Assembly: GCA_016845365.1 (NCBI GenBank) | Contig: JAERST010000017.1 | Coordinates: 1-50,134 of the forward strand | Length of the DNA: 50,134 nt | DNA from: Methanobacteriota archaeon | GTDB lineage: Archaea > Thermoplasmatota > Poseidoniia > Poseidoniales > Thalassarchaeaceae | Direction of reading: 5' to 3' | Shown here: one piece after another, positions 32,912 through 41,416 of the stretch | Numbering within the stretch: position 1 is the stretch's first letter | How the letters are laid out: every line of letters begins with the position of its first letter | Translations under genes and position numbers: made by a program | Notes under the pieces: generated by a model | Databases searched by the model: none | What the model was told of the DNA's origin: nothing | Seen by the model: only the letters and a program-made list of their open reading frames with translations

Positions 32912-35224
32912 ATGTCTGAAGTCAGTATGTTTCGCCTGCACTCTGAATATGGTACCGCAGGCGACCAAGAAGAAGCGATTTCGAAGCTTCTTGAGCAGAT
33001 TCGAGCCGGTCAGGAACGCTGCGTTCTGATGGGCGTGACCGGCTCGGGCAAGACCTTCGCGATGGCCAATATCATCGAGCGATTGGGCTTGCCTACCCTG
33101 ATTCTCTCACACAATAAGACCCTCGCGCGGCAGTTGTGGCAGGAGATGAGCGAGTTGTTTCCGGAGAATGCGGTGGAGTATTTCGTGAGCTATTACGACT
33201 ACTACCAACCCGAAGCCTATCTGCCGAATCGCGACCTCTACATCGACAAAGAATTGCAGATGAATGAGCGCATCGAACAAGAGCGATTCTCTACCGTTGC
33301 AAGCCTCGTCACCCGCCCCGACGTCATCACTGTGGGCACGGTCAGCGCCATCTACGGACTCAACCCTCCCGAGGCATTTCAGGAGTCATATCTGCATCTC
33401 GAGGTGGGCGATGAGCGCGATCCTCAGACGGTTATGCGCGCGCTTGTCGAGATGCAATACCGCCGGACCACGAGCGATATCGCGCGTGGGGACGTGCGGT
33501 TGCGCGGCGAGGTTCTCGATGTTTGGATGCCGAGCCGCGACGATCCCATCCGGATTGAGTTCGGATTTGATGGGATCGAGAAAATCACAGTTTGTGAGGC
33601 TGTTTCGTGGGAGCCTTTGGATGATTTTGAGGAGGCTTGGATTCACCCCAAGGAATTCTACATGACTGGGGAGGAACGCTTCTTGCAGGCGATTGAGGAT
33701 ATCGAAGCGGAATTGGATGAACGGATTGACTTCTTTGTCAGTGAGGGTCGAGATGTCGAAGCTCATCGGATTGAGCAGAGGACGAAGTTCGACCTCGAGA
33801 TGCTGCGAGAGGTCGGTTCATGCAAAGGAGTCGAGAATTACTCTATGCATTTTGATGGGCGGAGTGAGGGAGAGCGCCCATATTGTCTGCTCGATTTCTA
33901 TCGCTTTTGCGCAGAGAATTTCCACAGTGGAGCCGACAAGTACCTCGTCATAATGGACGAGAGTCACGTTACTCTGCCTCAAGTTGGCGGGATGTTTGGA
34001 GGCGATTGGTCGCGCAAGGCTAACCTCGTGGAGTACGGATTCCGATTGCGCAGTGCGCACGACAATCGCCCGCTGAAAATCGCTGAGTTTCAGGAATTGA
34101 TTCCTCAGATGCTCTATGTTAGCGCGACCCCGGGCGAGAGGGAATTACGCCATCTGGCCGAGGTCGCGGGACGGCCGGTGCACGATGGATTGCTACACGC
34201 ACCGGCCGGTGGAGGTCGGGGTAAGCCGAGTGTCGACAAGAAACTCGGCCGATTCCCGATGGAGGAGATTCTCTCTGACTTGCCCGAGGCGGTGCGAATG
34301 GAGATTCGGCCGACAGGATTGCTCGACCCTGAGGTGGAGATTCGAGGCACGAAGGGTCAGGTAGACGATTTGCTCAGCGAGATTACCAAATGTGTCGAGA
34401 ATAATGAGCGAGTTTTGGTGACTGTGATGACCATCAAATTCGCCGAGGAAGTCGCTGAATATCTGCTGAAAATGAATGTCAAAGCACATTATTTGCATTC
34501 TGAAATCGACACGATTGAGCGCACTGAGATCATCAAAGCGCTGAGGCTTGGTCACATCGATGTAATCGTCGGAATCAATCTACTGCGAGAAGGTTTGGAC
34601 ATTCCTGAGGTGTCGCTCGTTTCGATTTTTGATGCCGAGCGCGAGGGATTCCTGCGCAACGAGCGCTCGCTTTTGCAGACCATCGGTCGCGCCAGCCGCA
34701 ATGAGAACGGCAAGGTCATTCTCTACGCAGATACTGTCTCACCCTCGATGGAAGCGGCAATCGCTCAGACCAATGCGCGGCGGACGCGACAAATCGAGTA
34801 TAATCAGGCGAATGGAATCACTCCGCGCACCATTCACAAGGCGCTACCAGTGATGGGCGCGGAGGTGGACGACCTACTGGCGGGAGCCGCAGGTCGAGGC
34901 AAGGGTGGCGGACGACGCTTGGTCGCCCGCGCACCTGGCAAGAAAGGAGTCGACGGAGTGGTTTCGAAATTCGGGCTTGGAGCTGGCGCGGGCGCATGGA
35001 ATTCCACCGACTCAGTCTTGGACAATATCAGTCAGCCCGAATGGGTCGTCGCAGCTGTCGATGCCTTGAGGGACGAGCCAGAAGAAGCCTCGGTCGCAGA
35101 GGGCGATCGAGAGAAACTCATCGCGCGGCTGGAGAAGGAGATGAAGCAAGCAGCCGCGCGATTGGACTTCGAGCGCGCAGCCTCGCTGCGCGATCGCATC
35201 TACCAAATCCAAACCGCAGAGTGA
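32912..35224 (+). CDS. uvrB: excinuclease ABC subunit B (UvrB)
   Basis: A 770-residue DNA-repair helicase that verifies damage after UvrA delivery and recruits UvrC. Walker A GVTGSGKT is at residues 41-48. The beta-hairpin that clamps DNA is present ('YYDYYQPEAYLPNRDLYI'), then the 'VGTVSAIYGLNPPEAF' region, 'YLVIMDESHVTLPQV' (motif II, DESH), 'INLLREGLDIPEVSLVSIFD' and 'LQTIGRASRNENGKVILYAD' (motifs V and VI), and a C-terminal UVR coiled coil, 'EKEMKQAAARLDFERAASLR'. An unusual basic/Gly-rich insert ('AGRGKGGGRRLVARAPGKKG') precedes the UVR domain. ATG at 32912 has GGAGG 9 bases upstream. UvrB is of bacterial origin; uvrA and uvrC are not in this window. Confidence 0.96.
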   Translation: MSEVSMFRLHSEYGTAGDQEEAISKLLEQIRAGQERCVLMGVTGSGKTFAMANIIERLGLPTLILSHNKTLARQLWQEMSELFPENAVEYFVSYYDYYQPEAYLPNRDLYIDKELQMNERIEQERFSTVASLVTRPDVITVGTVSAIYGLNPPEAFQESYLHLEVGDERDPQTVMRALVEMQYRRTTSDIARGDVRLRGEVLDVWMPSRDDPIRIEFGFDGIEKITVCEAVSWEPLDDFEEAWIHPKEFYMTGEERFLQAIEDIEAELDERIDFFVSEGRDVEAHRIEQRTKFDLEMLREVGSCKGVENYSMHFDGRSEGERPYCLLDFYRFCAENFHSGADKYLVIMDESHVTLPQVGGMFGGDWSRKANLVEYGFRLRSAHDNRPLKIAEFQELIPQMLYVSATPGERELRHLAEVAGRPVHDGLLHAPAGGGRGKPSVDKKLGRFPMEEILSDLPEAVRMEIRPTGLLDPEVEIRGTKGQVDDLLSEITKCVENNERVLVTVMTIKFAEEVAEYLLKMNVKAHYLHSEIDTIERTEIIKALRLGHIDVIVGINLLREGLDIPEVSLVSIFDAEREGFLRNERSLLQTIGRASRNENGKVILYADTVSPSMEAAIAQTNARRTRQIEYNQANGITPRTIHKALPVMGAEVDDLLAGAAGRGKGGGRRLVARAPGKKGVDGVVSKFGLGAGAGAWNSTDSVLDNISQPEWVVAAVDALRDEPEEASVAEGDREKLIARLEKEMKQAAARLDFERAASLRDRIYQIQTAE

Positions 35225-35281
35225 TTCTAGAATTGGATTCACTTTCACCGTTCGATACGATACCCCTCTCACTTCGGCGAC

Positions 35282-36295
35282 TTGAATACGAAAGAGCGAG
35301 CCGACCGGTCCGTGACAGCCTATTCGCGCGACGACTTCACGGCTCCAGTCGAGGATTACGACTTCGCCACGGCCGGCACACCGCGCGCGCTCATCGATCA
35401 GATGGCGCGAGCGGGCGGATTCACCGCTACCAAGCTCGCGCATGCGCGCGACATCTTGCGAACTTCGATGGCAAAAACCAGCGAAGAAGGTGTGCTCAAT
35501 TGGCTTTCTTTCCCGGCTTGCCTGTGTGCGACGGGGACGCGTGGGTTCTTTCTCGAGGCGGTCAAGCGGAAGTCGTTCAACGTCATCATCACCACCTGCG
35601 GGACGCTGGACCACGACATCGCGCGGACCTTTCAGGACTACTTTCACGGAGACTTCAACCTCGACGATATCGCCCTCGGCGAAGAGGGGCTCAATCGACT
35701 GGGTAACGTCATTGTACCCAACGAGTGTTACGGTGAAATTCTCGAGAACGTCGTTCTCCCTTGGTTGCAAGAAATCGAGGAAGAGCGGGCTGCTGCGCAG
35801 CCCGACAACCCTTGGCTGGGCTTCGGCTCGGTCGAACTATGCTGGGCGATGGGAGACCGAATCGAGGACGAGACCTCACTGCTCCACTGGGTTGCAAAGC
35901 ACCGAATTCCGATGGTGATCCCGGGGCTTTCGGATGGCTCGATCGGCGCTCAATTATTCATGCACCGGCAGAAGAATCCGAATTTCATGGTGGATTTCCT
36001 CGCCGACGAGCAGATTCTCTCGGACTTGACTTGGACTGCGCAGGAGAGTCACTCGCTGATGGTCGGCGGCGGTATCTCGAAGCATCACGTGATTTGGTGG
36101 AATCAGTATCGTGATGGTTTGGACTCGGCGGTTGGAATTACCACCGCGCCCGAACATGACGGATCTCTCTCGGGCGCGCGTCTCAAGGAAGCAATTTCGT
36201 GGGGCAAGATTCGACCCGAAGCGCCCCACGTTGTCGTCGAGGGGGATGCAAGCGTGCTCCTGCCTCTGCTCGGCGCTGACCTTTTTGCTGAATAA
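35282..36295 (+). CDS. dys: deoxyhypusine synthase
   Basis: A 337-residue enzyme that transfers an aminobutyl group from spermidine, using NAD, to a lysine of archaeal translation factor aIF5A. Seen: 'ITTCGTLDHDIARTFQDYFH', 'GNVIVPNECYGEILENVVLP', 'VPNEC', 'PGLSDGSIGAQLFM' and the catalytic region 'VGGGISKHHVIWWNQYRDGL' with the essential Lys at about residue 267, then 'TAPEHDGSLSGARLKEAISW'. All key residues are present. The start is uncertain: TTG at 35282 or GTG at 35312, both in frame; no ATG is available. Confidence 0.94.
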   Translation: MNTKERADRSVTAYSRDDFTAPVEDYDFATAGTPRALIDQMARAGGFTATKLAHARDILRTSMAKTSEEGVLNWLSFPACLCATGTRGFFLEAVKRKSFNVIITTCGTLDHDIARTFQDYFHGDFNLDDIALGEEGLNRLGNVIVPNECYGEILENVVLPWLQEIEEERAAAQPDNPWLGFGSVELCWAMGDRIEDETSLLHWVAKHRIPMVIPGLSDGSIGAQLFMHRQKNPNFMVDFLADEQILSDLTWTAQESHSLMVGGGISKHHVIWWNQYRDGLDSAVGITTAPEHDGSLSGARLKEAISWGKIRPEAPHVVVEGDASVLLPLLGADLFAE

Positions 36296-36374
36296 TCAAA
36301 TTTGCAAATGCGGCAAATCGAAAAACGTCTGAAATCGATTGTGATTGAAGGCGGTTCGCGAGTTCCGGAATTCG

Positions 36375-36384
36375 TCTATATAGG
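36375..36384 (+). promoter_or_regulatory. TATA box for the Hc1-like gene
   Basis: TCTATATAGG is a good TATA match, 34 bases before an in-frame ATG at 36418 and about 106 before the favoured ATG at 36490. Transcription should begin around 36405-36410. Confidence 0.5.
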
Positions 36385-36489
36385 CCTAAAATAGCGGTAT
36401 CGGCGCAGTTTTCCGGCATGAAATCGATGCACTGCGCCGAACCGGCGCCGGAGCATTGCTTAAGAGGCGTCGAGGCCCAGCGAAGCGTC

Positions 36490-36666
36490 ATGTCTGTAGA
36501 GGCTATGTTGCAGAATATGATTGATGAGTTGAATGACACCCTGAAGGATGCTGCCAAGCATGACAAGGGTCAGAAGGCAGCGGGCACACGTGTCCGCAAG
36601 ACAATGCAGAGCATCAAGTCTGCAGCCCAGGACGTGCGCAAGCAGGTCCAGTCAGACCGCTCCTGA
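36490..36666 (+). CDS. Hc1-like histone H1-like DNA-binding protein
   Basis: A 58-residue Lys/Arg/Ala-rich protein. 'MIDELNDTLKDAAKHDKGQK' followed by 'AAGTRVRKTMQSIKSAAQDV' and RKQVQ match the Hc1/histone H1-like family (small basic helical hairpins that bind DNA without sequence preference), best known in Chlamydia, Bacteroidetes and planctomycetes. It may compact the chromosome. The family resemblance is an inference from pattern memory. The frame is open from 36418, where an ATG sits 34 bases after the TATA box; that would add 24 residues ('KSMHCAEPAPEHCLRGVEAQ') not typical of the family. I chose 36490. Confidence 0.7.
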   Translation: MSVEAMLQNMIDELNDTLKDAAKHDKGQKAAGTRVRKTMQSIKSAAQDVRKQVQSDRS

Positions 36667-36708
36667 ATCTGTTCTAACAAACTAGAACGCGCGGCTCGCC
36701 GCGGAGGA

Positions 36709-36757
36709 TCACTCGCTGAGTGACCACGATTTACCAGTTAGTTCACTCGCTGAGTGA
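36709..36757. terminator. two copies of a 15-bp palindrome between convergent genes
   Basis: TCACTCGCTGAGTGA occurs at 36709-36723 and 36743-36757. Each forms a 6-bp stem with a three-base loop, and related short hairpins follow in the coding end of the next gene. They lie between the convergent ends of the Hc1-like and SDR-like genes, consistent with bidirectional termination. Confidence 0.5.
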
Positions 36758-37456
36758 CTACTCGCCCGAGTGAGCGAAGAGTTCCATCAAGCCCACTCGC
36801 ATCGCTGTGAGTGGGCGCCACCCTTCCTCACGGCCCGCGGCAAGCATCGCTTCGTGAAGCGGGCCGAGGTCGGGTCGGACAGCCGAGCCCGAAAATTGAG
36901 TCGCAGCAGGGCTCGGAACATTCGTCAGAGATTCGATCGTGTGAGTGAGATTCAGCGCATTTGTGTAACGACCCCACAATAGACGCATCTCGCCGAGCAC
37001 AGCATCAGCACTCCAAGCTCGGCGACCAGCCAAATCGATCACACCTTGGCTCATCGCACTCGCATCGGCCAGAGCGAGGAGCGCGATCGCGTCAGTTGCG
37101 TCCCGAATGTGGACCCAATGACGCGCGTCGATATCCGGAGGGGCGATCCCTTCGGTACCTTCCTTGACCCATTCGACCCAATCGTTGAGGACATCGCTGC
37201 CCCAACCAATCACACCCTCCGGAACCAAGAGGTCATGAACCCTGACAACGATGTCAGCTATGGGATTCTCCAAATCATTGGGTATCACTGCAATGTCTGC
37301 CGGCGGCGAAGCGGTGTGGGAAGAATTACCGAGAGAGACCGTTAACTCTGCGTCTTCGCGCTTCGGCACAAGGGTGGCCCCAGCCCGCTCAAGCCGGTCA
37401 GCAAGCGCGCGGTAAACCGCGTCAACCTCGCCCAGCAAGTGGATGGCCTTCGGCAT
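36758..37456 (-). CDS. SDR/NAD-epimerase-like protein, probably divergent
   Basis: A 232-residue protein with weak similarity to extended short-chain dehydrogenases (nucleotide-sugar epimerases). The N-terminus 'AIHLLGEVDAVYRALADRLE' could be a degenerate Rossmann strand without the full GxxGxxG. 'RHWVHIRDATDAIALLALAD' is a near-perfect epimerase-type stretch, and 'GVIDLAGRRAWSADAVLGEM' follows it as in that family. No YxxxK catalytic pair is obvious and the protein is about 80 residues shorter than usual, so catalysis is doubtful. Start ATG at 37456 (a TTG at 37462 is in frame). It is 53 bases downstream of the aminotransferase and may be co-transcribed. Confidence 0.5.
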   Translation of the reverse strand: MPKAIHLLGEVDAVYRALADRLERAGATLVPKREDAELTVSLGNSSHTASPPADIAVIPNDLENPIADIVVRVHDLLVPEGVIGWGSDVLNDWVEWVKEGTEGIAPPDIDARHWVHIRDATDAIALLALADASAMSQGVIDLAGRRAWSADAVLGEMRLLWGRYTNALNLTHTIESLTNVPSPAATQFSGSAVRPDLGPLHEAMLAAGREEGWRPLTAMRVGLMELFAHSGE

Positions 37457-37509
37457 CGTCAATCCGTCTCAGCCATCGCAAATGGTTCTGATGGCGGCGG
37501 CGAAGGCCA

Positions 37510-39021
37510 TCAAGCGGTTGCAATCGCGGCCTGCTCGGCCGCGATGAAGTGATCCAAGCAATCCTTGACGATTCCAACAATCATGTCGATTTCAGGGCTC
37601 GTCAATCCGAAGTGCGGCGTGAATCTCAACGCATTGATGCCGCCATGAATCACTCCGAGCCCTTGCTCGCGGCACCATTCTTCGACTCCACCAAATCCAA
37701 CAACTGGGAACCTGTCTTTGTCGAGTTCGGCGCATAGTAGCAAGCCGGTTCCCTGAACCAGCGTAATGCAATCTGGGTACTCGGCTTGCAGTTCCTTCAA
37801 TTTCGCGACGAACTCGTCGCCCGAGTCCCGAATATTCGCCCGCATCTCGGGCGAAACCCGCTCGAGCACAGCAACCGCTGTCTCGAGCGCCCTAGGATTC
37901 GTAGTCATCGTATTCCCGTACACACCGACCACGTATAGCCCGGCGGCGTGCTTTGAGAGACCGATGACCGAGAGTGGAAATTGGCCTGCGTTGAGAGCCT
38001 TGGACCATGTCTCGAGGTCCGGCGCTTCTGCATCTTGGAATCCGTCGTAATCGACCACCGAAAGGCATCCCTGTCCGCGCAATCCTGCCTGAATCGAGTC
38101 GACCAAAAGCAGCGAGCCGTGCTCATTTGTCAGCCTTCTCGCCTCGTCGTAAAACTCACGTGAAATGCAAGAACCTGGGCTTCCCTCGCCCTGCACCGGC
38201 TCCATTGCCATCATTTCGATGAAGAAGCCCTCATCGTCGGCGCGTGCGAAAATGTCTCGCAGTGCAGCGATGTCGTTTTGCTCGACGGTGAGGATGTGCT
38301 CGCGATCTCTGAATGACGCGAGATTCGACTCGTAGCCGTCTTTGCAAGAATCCGAGATCGAGGCCGGTCGCTGAGTGCGGCCGTGGAACGATTGCTTGAG
38401 AGAAAGGAGCTTGATCGGCTTGCCCTCGTGGCGACCGCCTGGCCCAGTTAGCTGGTTGGCGTTGACATCAGCGATTCTCATTCCGATTGTGACAGATTCC
38501 GAACCGCTGTTGAGGCAGACGAAGCGCTCGAATGGGCATCCTCCTCGCGTGTGACCGACTTCCTTTCTGAGCGCGTCTGCCAATCTCTTCTGGCTGAATG
38601 ATGGAGTCATGACATTGGCCATGACCCAATTCTTCGACATGGCTTGCATGATTTGGTCGGGGCCGTGACCGCCCCCGAGCATTCCGTAGCCGCCGTTATC
38701 GTGGATTACGCGGCCGTGGGCAGTGATGATCCAAGGGCCGCGTGCGGCTATCGGAATGTATGGGTTGACGGTTTCTGGCTTGTAGAAATTCACGTAATCC
38801 TCTTGCAATTTTTCGACGAGGTCGGCTTCATCGAGCATCAAGGTCGCTGCGCCGACCTCGTCTCGCAGAGCGAGGTGCGCTTCGTGAGCTTCTGCTATAG
38901 CGCGCACGAGAGTTTCATCGCGGGCGCAGAAATCTGCTATCACCGCGTCCGGCAAGCCGACCGTTCGAGGCGTTCCAGAGTTCGACCTGATGTCGCTTAG
39001 GAGGTCGGCTGATGCGGCCAT
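37510..39021 (-). CDS. class III pyridoxal-phosphate aminotransferase
   Basis: A 503-residue enzyme. 'VCLNSGSESVTIGMRIADVN' is the phosphate-binding GS/TES region, 'KLLSLKQSFHGRTQRPASIS' the SFHGRT motif, 'EMMAMEPVQGEGSPGSCISR' and 'LLLVDSIQAGLRGQGCLSVV' the Asp that holds the pyridine nitrogen (here D-S-I-Q rather than D-E-V-Q), and 'LETWSKALNAGQFPLSVIGL' the region with the catalytic Lys at about residue 341. Family enzymes transfer amino groups from omega-amino compounds such as GABA, ornithine or lysine to a 2-oxo acid. The longer N-terminus (about 85 residues before the first strand) and the D-S-I-Q variant set it apart; its substrate cannot be assigned. Confidence 0.88.
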   Translation of the reverse strand: MAASADLLSDIRSNSGTPRTVGLPDAVIADFCARDETLVRAIAEAHEAHLALRDEVGAATLMLDEADLVEKLQEDYVNFYKPETVNPYIPIAARGPWIITAHGRVIHDNGGYGMLGGGHGPDQIMQAMSKNWVMANVMTPSFSQKRLADALRKEVGHTRGGCPFERFVCLNSGSESVTIGMRIADVNANQLTGPGGRHEGKPIKLLSLKQSFHGRTQRPASISDSCKDGYESNLASFRDREHILTVEQNDIAALRDIFARADDEGFFIEMMAMEPVQGEGSPGSCISREFYDEARRLTNEHGSLLLVDSIQAGLRGQGCLSVVDYDGFQDAEAPDLETWSKALNAGQFPLSVIGLSKHAAGLYVVGVYGNTMTTNPRALETAVAVLERVSPEMRANIRDSGDEFVAKLKELQAEYPDCITLVQGTGLLLCAELDKDRFPVVGFGGVEEWCREQGLGVIHGGINALRFTPHFGLTSPEIDMIVGIVKDCLDHFIAAEQAAIATA

Positions 39022-39401
39022 GTATCAGTCCAACACGAGGCTACACATCAATATTCTCAGTATTCTAGTTCCCGAATTCCGGAATCCCATTTCCGCCAAG
39101 TGAGGCGTGTCGCCTCAAGCAAAATCGTGGCTAGAAGCCCACCATTGCAGCTGCTCCAACCGAATTCGAACCAGATCGGCCCTCCCCAAAACGAGCCTCG
39201 GAAAGTGCAGAAAGTAAAGGGCCGATAATCACCCAAATAATCAAACTCACTTTAGTTTTCCAATTGGAATTTTCATTCTGAGTTGAATTTTCCAATTAGA
39301 TTATCAGTCTTGATTAACCGAGAGTATAAGTGCCCATCCGCATAACACAGCGTAGGGACAAGCACGGGGGATGCACACTCCCACCCAATTGAGGGAAAGA
39401 A
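39022..39401. promoter_or_regulatory. 380-base intergenic region with AT-rich palindrome and TATA box
   Basis: No gene. TTCCAATTGGAA (39258-39269) is a perfect palindrome; TTTTCCAATT at 39256-39265 recurs at 39287-39296, 31 bases later. A TATA-like AGTATAAG lies at 39323-39330, about 75 bases before the PRC-barrel ATG. GAGGGAAAG just before the ATG is a good ribosome-binding site. The repeats lie roughly 55-70 bases upstream of the TATA, where an activator might bind. Confidence 0.4.
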
Positions 39402-39983
39402 ATGAGCGAGGAATACCGTATCCAGGAATTACTTCAGAGAGAGGTGTATGTCGGCGACACTCTCGTCGGCACTATTACCGGAGAGAGATCACATCCGCGC
39501 GATGAATTCGTGCAATCGATGCGACTCGAGGTCGTCGATGATGTCGCCGGCGAGTACATGAGAAAGCCAGCCGGCGCAGCGCCTTTGTCGAAGGAATTAG
39601 TTCACAGCATTCGCCCCGATGGAGGTGTAAAACTCTCCAAATCGATGCGCGAACTCCAGCGGCGCTGGCGCAACACGATTCGAATCGACGAACAGTTGTG
39701 GGCGCCCGACGAATTGTTGGACCGAGCGGTCATGGACAACGATGGCGTGGACTTGGGCAACGTGGTTGGTTTTGTCAAGGTCAAGCGCACCTACCGAGGC
39801 GTCCTCATCAACACACACTCTGCCCTCCGCCGAAAATACGACCTCCCCGACCAGCTAATCGTTCCCGTCAAGCAATTGGCGAGGACAACTGCTTTCCTCG
39901 ACGAGCTGATTTTGCGATGTACTGCGAGTCGGCTGATTACGCTGCCGAGCTATTTGCAGTTGAATGGCAGCGTCGAAGATTGA
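39402..39983 (+). CDS. PRC-barrel domain protein
   Basis: A 193-residue soluble protein. Two short beta-rich modules resemble PRC-barrels: 'REVYVGDTLVGTITGERSHP' with 'QSMRLEVVDD' near the N-terminus and 'DGVDLGNVVGFVKVKRTYRG' with 'RRKYDLPDQLIVPVKQLART' near the C-terminus. PRC-barrels in archaea are linked to RNA metabolism and cell division and often bind partners rather than catalyse. Between them is a charged helical linker. The closing 'AFLDELILRCTASRLITLPS' is helical. It ends one base before the prs stop, tail to tail. No operon partner; a clear SD precedes the ATG. Confidence 0.65.
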   Translation: MSEEYRIQELLQREVYVGDTLVGTITGERSHPRDEFVQSMRLEVVDDVAGEYMRKPAGAAPLSKELVHSIRPDGGVKLSKSMRELQRRWRNTIRIDEQLWAPDELLDRAVMDNDGVDLGNVVGFVKVKRTYRGVLINTHSALRRKYDLPDQLIVPVKQLARTTAFLDELILRCTASRLITLPSYLQLNGSVED

Positions 39984-39984
39984 A

Positions 39985-40917
39985 TCAATCTGACATCAGT
40001 TTCTGCAACCCGCGCGCGAGAGCGGGGGCCGAACTGACTACTGCTCTCGGGTTTGGAAGCGAGTCTGAACTGTGGACGCCGTCCACGTGATTTGCTAATC
40101 TTGAGATTGCGCCAGCGGTGAATAATCCGTGAGTGCAGGCGGCGTGGACGGCAGTTGCTCCTTGTCGGCGGAGCGCATCGCTGGCTCGGCAGATCGTTCC
40201 GCCGGTACTGATCATATCATCGACGATGGCGACGACTTTGCCGTCGACATCGAGGTCCTTTGGCGTGTGTTCGATTGTATGAGCATCGATTCGGGTTTTC
40301 TCGAGGTAGCTGAATTCACAACCCATGAGATTCGCTACCTCGCTGGCGCGAGCGATCGCGCCCTTGTCTGGGCTGAGGATGAAATCGGGCTGGACTTTCT
40401 CAGCCAGACGCTGTGCAACTTCCGGCATCGCGCTGACGAACTCAACTGGCACGTCGAGTTCCTCAAGAACTGCGGGCGCGTGCAAATCTAGGATGGCGAT
40501 GCCGTCACAACAGCGCGTGAGCATTTCTCCTATTACGCGCGCGCTGACAGCCTCGCCAGGCGAGAATCGCTTGTCCTGGCGAGAGTATCCAAAGTAAGGA
40601 ATGGCGAGGAAAATGCCGGAGCCGACATCAGGTAGACTCTGCGGCTCCTCGCCCTTGTAGTTCGAGAGTTCTCCTCGGCGTACCGAGGCGATGGCTTCGA
40701 GAAGCAAAATCGTCTCGAGAACACCTGAGTCAGGATAGGTGTTTGAGACTAGGACAACAGGCTCGCTGCGCACCGATTCTATGGCTTCGGATGGCACTCG
40801 AACATAGCCCTCGCCATCCGGAAATCTTCGGCTTGTTAAGTCCACAGATTCCATGCCTAGCAACGGAGCCAGCGCTTCTGCTATAGCTCGGCCTGAGGAA
40901 CCACTCACAACCGGCAT
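39985..40917 (-). CDS. prs: ribose-phosphate pyrophosphokinase
   Basis: A 310-residue PRPP synthetase that makes 5-phosphoribosyl diphosphate for nucleotide, His and Trp synthesis. Seen: 'SVDLTSRRFPDGEGYVRVPS' and the PRPP-binding loop 'VVAIVDDMISTGGT' (about residues 228-241), and 'AIPYFGYSRQDKRFSPGEAV' with the catalytic basic loop, 'LDLHAPAVLEELDVPVE', 'ILSPDKGAIARA'. About 20 extra residues, rich in Gly, Glu and Pro, sit after residue 80 compared with the usual enzyme. It diverges from tRNA-Ile and has its own ATG. PRPP supply genes need no operon partner. Confidence 0.95.
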   Translation of the reverse strand: MPVVSGSSGRAIAEALAPLLGMESVDLTSRRFPDGEGYVRVPSEAIESVRSEPVVLVSNTYPDSGVLETILLLEAIASVRRGELSNYKGEEPQSLPDVGSGIFLAIPYFGYSRQDKRFSPGEAVSARVIGEMLTRCCDGIAILDLHAPAVLEELDVPVEFVSAMPEVAQRLAEKVQPDFILSPDKGAIARASEVANLMGCEFSYLEKTRIDAHTIEHTPKDLDVDGKVVAIVDDMISTGGTICRASDALRRQGATAVHAACTHGLFTAGAISRLANHVDGVHSSDSLPNPRAVVSSAPALARGLQKLMSD

Positions 40918-41031
40918 GAGTGCTCCTCGCGAGCAGCGAGTCCTTCATGACTTCTCCGCTGGCGGGTTGGACTCGCCGAAGAGCCGATGCACACCTTCAA
41001 AATGGGAACGCCTCTCGGCGGGTCTGCTCAA

Positions 41032-41109
41032 GGGCGTGTAGCTTAGTTTGGCTGGAGCACCCGGCTGATAACCGGGAGGTCACAGGTTCAAATCCTGTCA
41101 TGCCCACCA
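41032..41109 (+). tRNA. tRNA-Ile (anticodon GAT)
   Basis: Cloverleaf is clear. The acceptor stem GGGCGTG (41032-41038) pairs with CATGCCC (41099-41105) with one G-U. The anticodon stem CCCGG/CCGGG encloses the loop CTGATAA, anticodon GAT. The T arm is ACAGG-TTCAAAT-CCTGT. The discriminator A at 41106 is followed by an encoded CCA (41107-41109), which not all archaeal tRNA genes carry. No intron. Confidence 0.96.
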
Positions 41110-41291
41110 CCTCTCTCCTCTCCAGTTACTGTCGGCGGAGGCATGACGAGTGCTTCTGGAAGAACCTCGCGACATGAGATTCGATTGTATCCAGTCGCTT
41201 GGTCGCTGGCGCGATCTGAAATCGCGCCGCGCCTTCGCACATTCAATCTGATTTAGTCAAGTGCGAAGATCAAATCCTGTCATGCCCACCA
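41088..41291 (+). repeat. 22-bp direct repeat of the tRNA-Ile 3' end (att-like), enclosing 160 bases with hairpins
   Basis: TCAAATCCTGTCATGCCCAC plus CA occurs at 41088-41109 (inside the tRNA) and identically at 41270-41291. The 160 bases between contain GGCGCGAT...ATCGCGCC (41208-41228), CTTCGCAC...GTGCGAAG (41233-41268) and GGCATGAC (41140-41147), which pairs with GTCATGCC (41279-41286). Another 9-bp inverted repeat, CGACCTCGA...TCGAGGTCG, is at 41299-41332. Duplicated tRNA ends are typical attachment sites of integrative elements; the space is too small for an element, so it may be a scar. Confidence 0.75.
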
Positions 41292-41364
41292 ATTCAACCG
41301 ACCTCGAGGAATCAGTTTCGAAGTCGAGGTCGCATCAATCACGACCTATGGTCGGTCCGCTGCG

Positions 41365-41371
41365 TTTATAT
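41365..41371 (+). promoter_or_regulatory. TATA box of the eL8-eS28-eL24 operon
   Basis: TTTATAT, 46 bases before the eL8 ATG at 41417. An archaeal start near 41393-41398 leaves a short leader containing the AGGAG at 41403-41407. Confidence 0.65.
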
Positions 41372-41416
41372 CGGCCACGCCGTGCGCCGGACTACCCCAC
41401 ATGAGGAGTGAATCCA

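Noticed and set aside
34996-35706. 236-residue ORF spanning the uvrB end and dys start
   Set aside because: Overlaps two well-supported genes; Arg-rich nonsense sequence.
41230-41291. possible second tRNA ending at the duplicated CCA
   Set aside because: Only the last 22 bases match; no anticodon arm or D arm is found.
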